A stretch of DNA of 64,000 bases, taken from Camelus bactrianus (Eukaryota > Chordata > Mammalia > Artiodactyla > Camelidae). Below, piece by piece: positions 61,890 through 64,000 of the stretch; within the stretch, counting starts at the first letter, position 1; each line of letters opens with the position of its first letter. Where the stretch lies: assembly GCF_048773025.1 (NCBI RefSeq), contig NC_133547.1, forward strand, positions 5,218,001-5,282,000. Reading direction: 5' to 3'. Both the position numbers and the translations under genes were made by a program. The notes under the pieces are model-generated. The model saw only the letters and a program-made list of their open reading frames with translations. It was not told where the DNA came from and made no database searches.

Positions 61890-62190
61890 AAGATACTCGC
61901 AGACAAAGTAAACAATCTTACGGTCACTGGGGGAAAGGGGGTGGGAAGGGATAAATTTGGGAGTTTGAAAGTTGCAAATGTTAGCCACTACATATAAAGA
62001 TAGATTAAAAAACAAATTTCTTCTGTATGGCACAGGGAACTATATTTAATATCTGGTAATAACCTTCAGTGAAAAAGAATATGAAGATGAATATACATAT
62101 GTATATGCAGGACTGGGACACTGTGCTGTACAACAGAAATTGACACATTGCAACTGACTGTACTTCAACAATAAAAAAATTTAAAAAAAA
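61890..62190 (+). mobile_element. L1 3' end, sense
   Basis: gcagacaaagtaaacaatcttacggtcac, ttctgtatggcacagggaac and tgacacattgcaactgactgtacttcaacaata. Confidence 0.85.
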
Positions 62191-62758
62191 AGCTGATGAA
62201 ACCTAAGCTTAGGGCTCCTGGTTTACGAGGTCTCCTCCAATGTCCTGGCACCACATTCACACAGTTTTGTCTAATCTACAATATAAGATTCTTTTAAAAA
62301 TGGGACAGAGTTTGATTTCTACGAGTCTGACTGAAAGGATGCACATTACTCAACCGCTCAAAACCCTCCAAAGGCTTTCACTCACACTCTAAATACAATA
62401 AATAAATGAAAAATGTGATGTTCACATAAGAGCATGAAGGCAGAACAGGAATGAGAAGTGGAAAGGGGAGGGAAGGGCATTTGAGGAGGGAGGAACATCT
62501 CATGCAAAAACCCAGAGGCACAAATGACCTTGTCATGTTTGAGGCTAATGAAAAGTCCAGGGGGGACAGGCTGAAAAAGGGAAGTGGGGGGAGTGGTAGA
62601 AAAAGAGTTGGAGAGCAGGACTGAGGTTAGGGTGAGTACAAAATAAAAGGGGTACTCAAAACCTCAGTAATGGAGATAAATAATATTTTAATGCCAGGTT
62701 TTAGTAAAAAAATATTTTAAAATTTTATATATTATTTATTTTTATTTGTAATTTTTTT
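62191..62758. other. non-coding, no recognised gene
   Basis: Purine-rich unassigned sequence and an AT-rich end. Confidence 0.4.
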
Positions 62759-62885
62759 CGGGGGACATAATTAGATTTTGTATTACTTATTTACTTATTT
62801 ATTTTTTAATGGAGGTACAGGGGACTGAACCCAAGACCTCATGCATGCTAAGCATGCGATCTACCACTGAGCTATACTCTCCCCT
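62759..62885 (-). mobile_element. camelid tRNA-derived SINE, antisense
   Basis: caggggactgaacccaagac and gatctaccactgagctatac, upstream tail gggggacataattagatttt. Confidence 0.93.
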
Positions 62886-63564
62886 TCCCCAGCTTTTAAA
62901 AATTACAATGAATGCAAAAAATAATCTGTGGAGAACACAGTATCAAAAATTTAAATAAATGTGGGATTTGTAAGAGTGTCCTTCTGAACCAATTGAAGCC
63001 TGAGGCAGAGGGAAAAAATGTATGCCCCTTTCACTGTGTTTTTTAAGGTATTTTTAATGGTCAGTTTTCCCCCGGACATTAAAATAACTGAAATATTATT
63101 GCACACTTGAAAAGTGGTGTGTATCGTAACATTAGTTTACATTGATTTTATTTATACCCAAGCCAGAACTGATTCTAATTGTGCTTTCCTAGAAGCAAAT
63201 GCAGGAAGGATATTTTCAAAATCTACCCTGCTTCTCAGATTTTTAACTGAGAACACTGCCCTGATTGACAATTTCTCTTTACTAAGTCACGATCTTAAAA
63301 TAATTTTTTACTAACTTCAGTTTACTGATTCTGCCGTTATTTAGATTTTTTGACAGTCTGCTCATCAGGTATTTTTGCCATTAATTTGCACTTTTAAAAC
63401 ATTATTTATCTCAGTTACTGAGATTTTTGGCACCCTCTTAAATTTTGCCTCTGAGGTGGGTGCCTTACTAATCTCACCCTAATCCCAGCCCTTCTGGAGA
63501 AGCAGGCTTTTGAGAGGTCAGAACATGTAAGGCTGCAGGCTGAGTTTGGGGTTTATCCTCTTGG
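62886..63564. other. non-coding, no recognised gene
   Basis: AT-rich. Nothing beyond short frames. Confidence 0.4.
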
Positions 63565-63800
63565 TAAGGGATGGACAGACTACAGACCAGCCCCACCCAT
63601 GTGTCAAATCTGGCCCACTGCCTGTGTTTTTAAATAGTTTTATTGGAACACAGTCATGCCCATTCATTTACATGTGGTCTGGGGCTGCCTTTATGCTATA
63701 AAGGCAGAGTCGTGTGGCTACAACAGAGATTGTATGTCCTGAAAAGACAAAAATCTTGACTATCTGCCCCTTTATTTAAAAAGTTTGCCACCCTCTGCTC
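63565..63800. mobile_element. hAT-type DNA transposon remnant
   Basis: ctacagaccagccccaccc, tagttttattggaacacagtcatgcccattcatttaca and aagtttgccaccctctgctct. Same family as 31150-31400. Confidence 0.75.
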
Positions 63801-64000
63801 TAGACAAAGGGGCAAACAAATGTTTAAATGCAGAAGGACTGGACAGTGATGGCTTTTAGATGATTGTCCCCATGTAGGTCAAGGGAAGTGAAGGTAGGAA
63901 GATGAGGGGGTCCAGGAAGCCTTGGAAATGATAAGGGTTGAGAAGGGTTGGGGGGGCTGATGCTAGCTGTTCTTAGGAAAAAGTGAACAAGATGTGGTGA

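Noticed and set aside
58000-64000. A further SIGLEC (SIGLEC12/6 position in human) downstream of CEACAM18
   Set aside because: No V-set, C2, TM or ITIM text on either strand. Only repeats and unassigned sequence.

Overview
This is nuclear DNA from a mammal, almost certainly a camelid (camel, llama or alpaca). About twenty copies of one tRNA-derived SINE are scattered on both strands, each with an A box (tagctcagtggtagagc), a B box (ggttcaatcccc) and an A-rich/ataaataa/C-rich tail. This is the camelid Vic-1 type SINE. L1 3' ends of artiodactyl type, MIR, MER5A and MaLR LTRs fill most of the remaining non-coding DNA.

The locus is part of the CD33-related SIGLEC / CEACAM18 cluster (human 19q13.4 counterpart). 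Four host genes can be read exon by exon. On the minus strand, right to left, they are CD33 (38516-32383), a four-Ig-domain SIGLEC5-like receptor (27682-20490) and the 3' part of SIGLECL1 (3058-1100). On the plus strand is CEACAM18 (48415-57954). Splice sites and phases agree across all listed exons: every Ig exon is phase 1-1, SIGLEC TM exons are 97 or 106 bp, and the CD33 and SIGLEC5-like juxtamembrane exons are 82 bp. The SIGLEC5-like gene adds up to 548 codons with two tyrosine motifs. CEACAM18 adds up to about 369 codons with N, A and B Ig domains and a transmembrane helix.

The SIGLECs are inhibitory myeloid-type receptors: a V-set domain binds sialic acid through one arginine, and cytoplasmic ITIM and ITIM-like tyrosines recruit SHP phosphatases. 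The SIGLEC5-like gene keeps this arginine (R117) and both motifs. The CD33 gene carries glutamine at the equivalent residue (Q115), and an extra base in its last exon puts the distal tyrosine motif out of frame, so it looks blind to sialic acid and half-armed. Exon 1, intron 1 and most of the V exon of CD33 and the SIGLEC5-like gene are about 95% identical, which suggests gene conversion or a recent partial duplication. SIGLECL1 keeps one Ig domain, a TM helix and a tyrosine-free tail, with a decayed V-set exon upstream.

Layout: 1-4 kb SIGLECL1; 4-20 kb repeats (one solo ERV1 LTR with target duplication, a 2 kb antisense L1, an array of six CCAAT boxes, SINE clusters); 20.5-27.7 kb SIGLEC5-like; 28-32 kb LTR-rich spacer; 32.4-38.5 kb CD33; 39-48 kb repeat-rich spacer; 48.4-58 kb CEACAM18; 58-64 kb repeats with no gene recognised. 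No functional RNA gene, CRISPR array or new multi-gene system was seen. The most unusual signals are the double lesion in CD33, the exon 1-V homogenised tract, an intragenic inverted repeat bracketing the TM exon of the SIGLEC5-like gene, and the CCAAT array.
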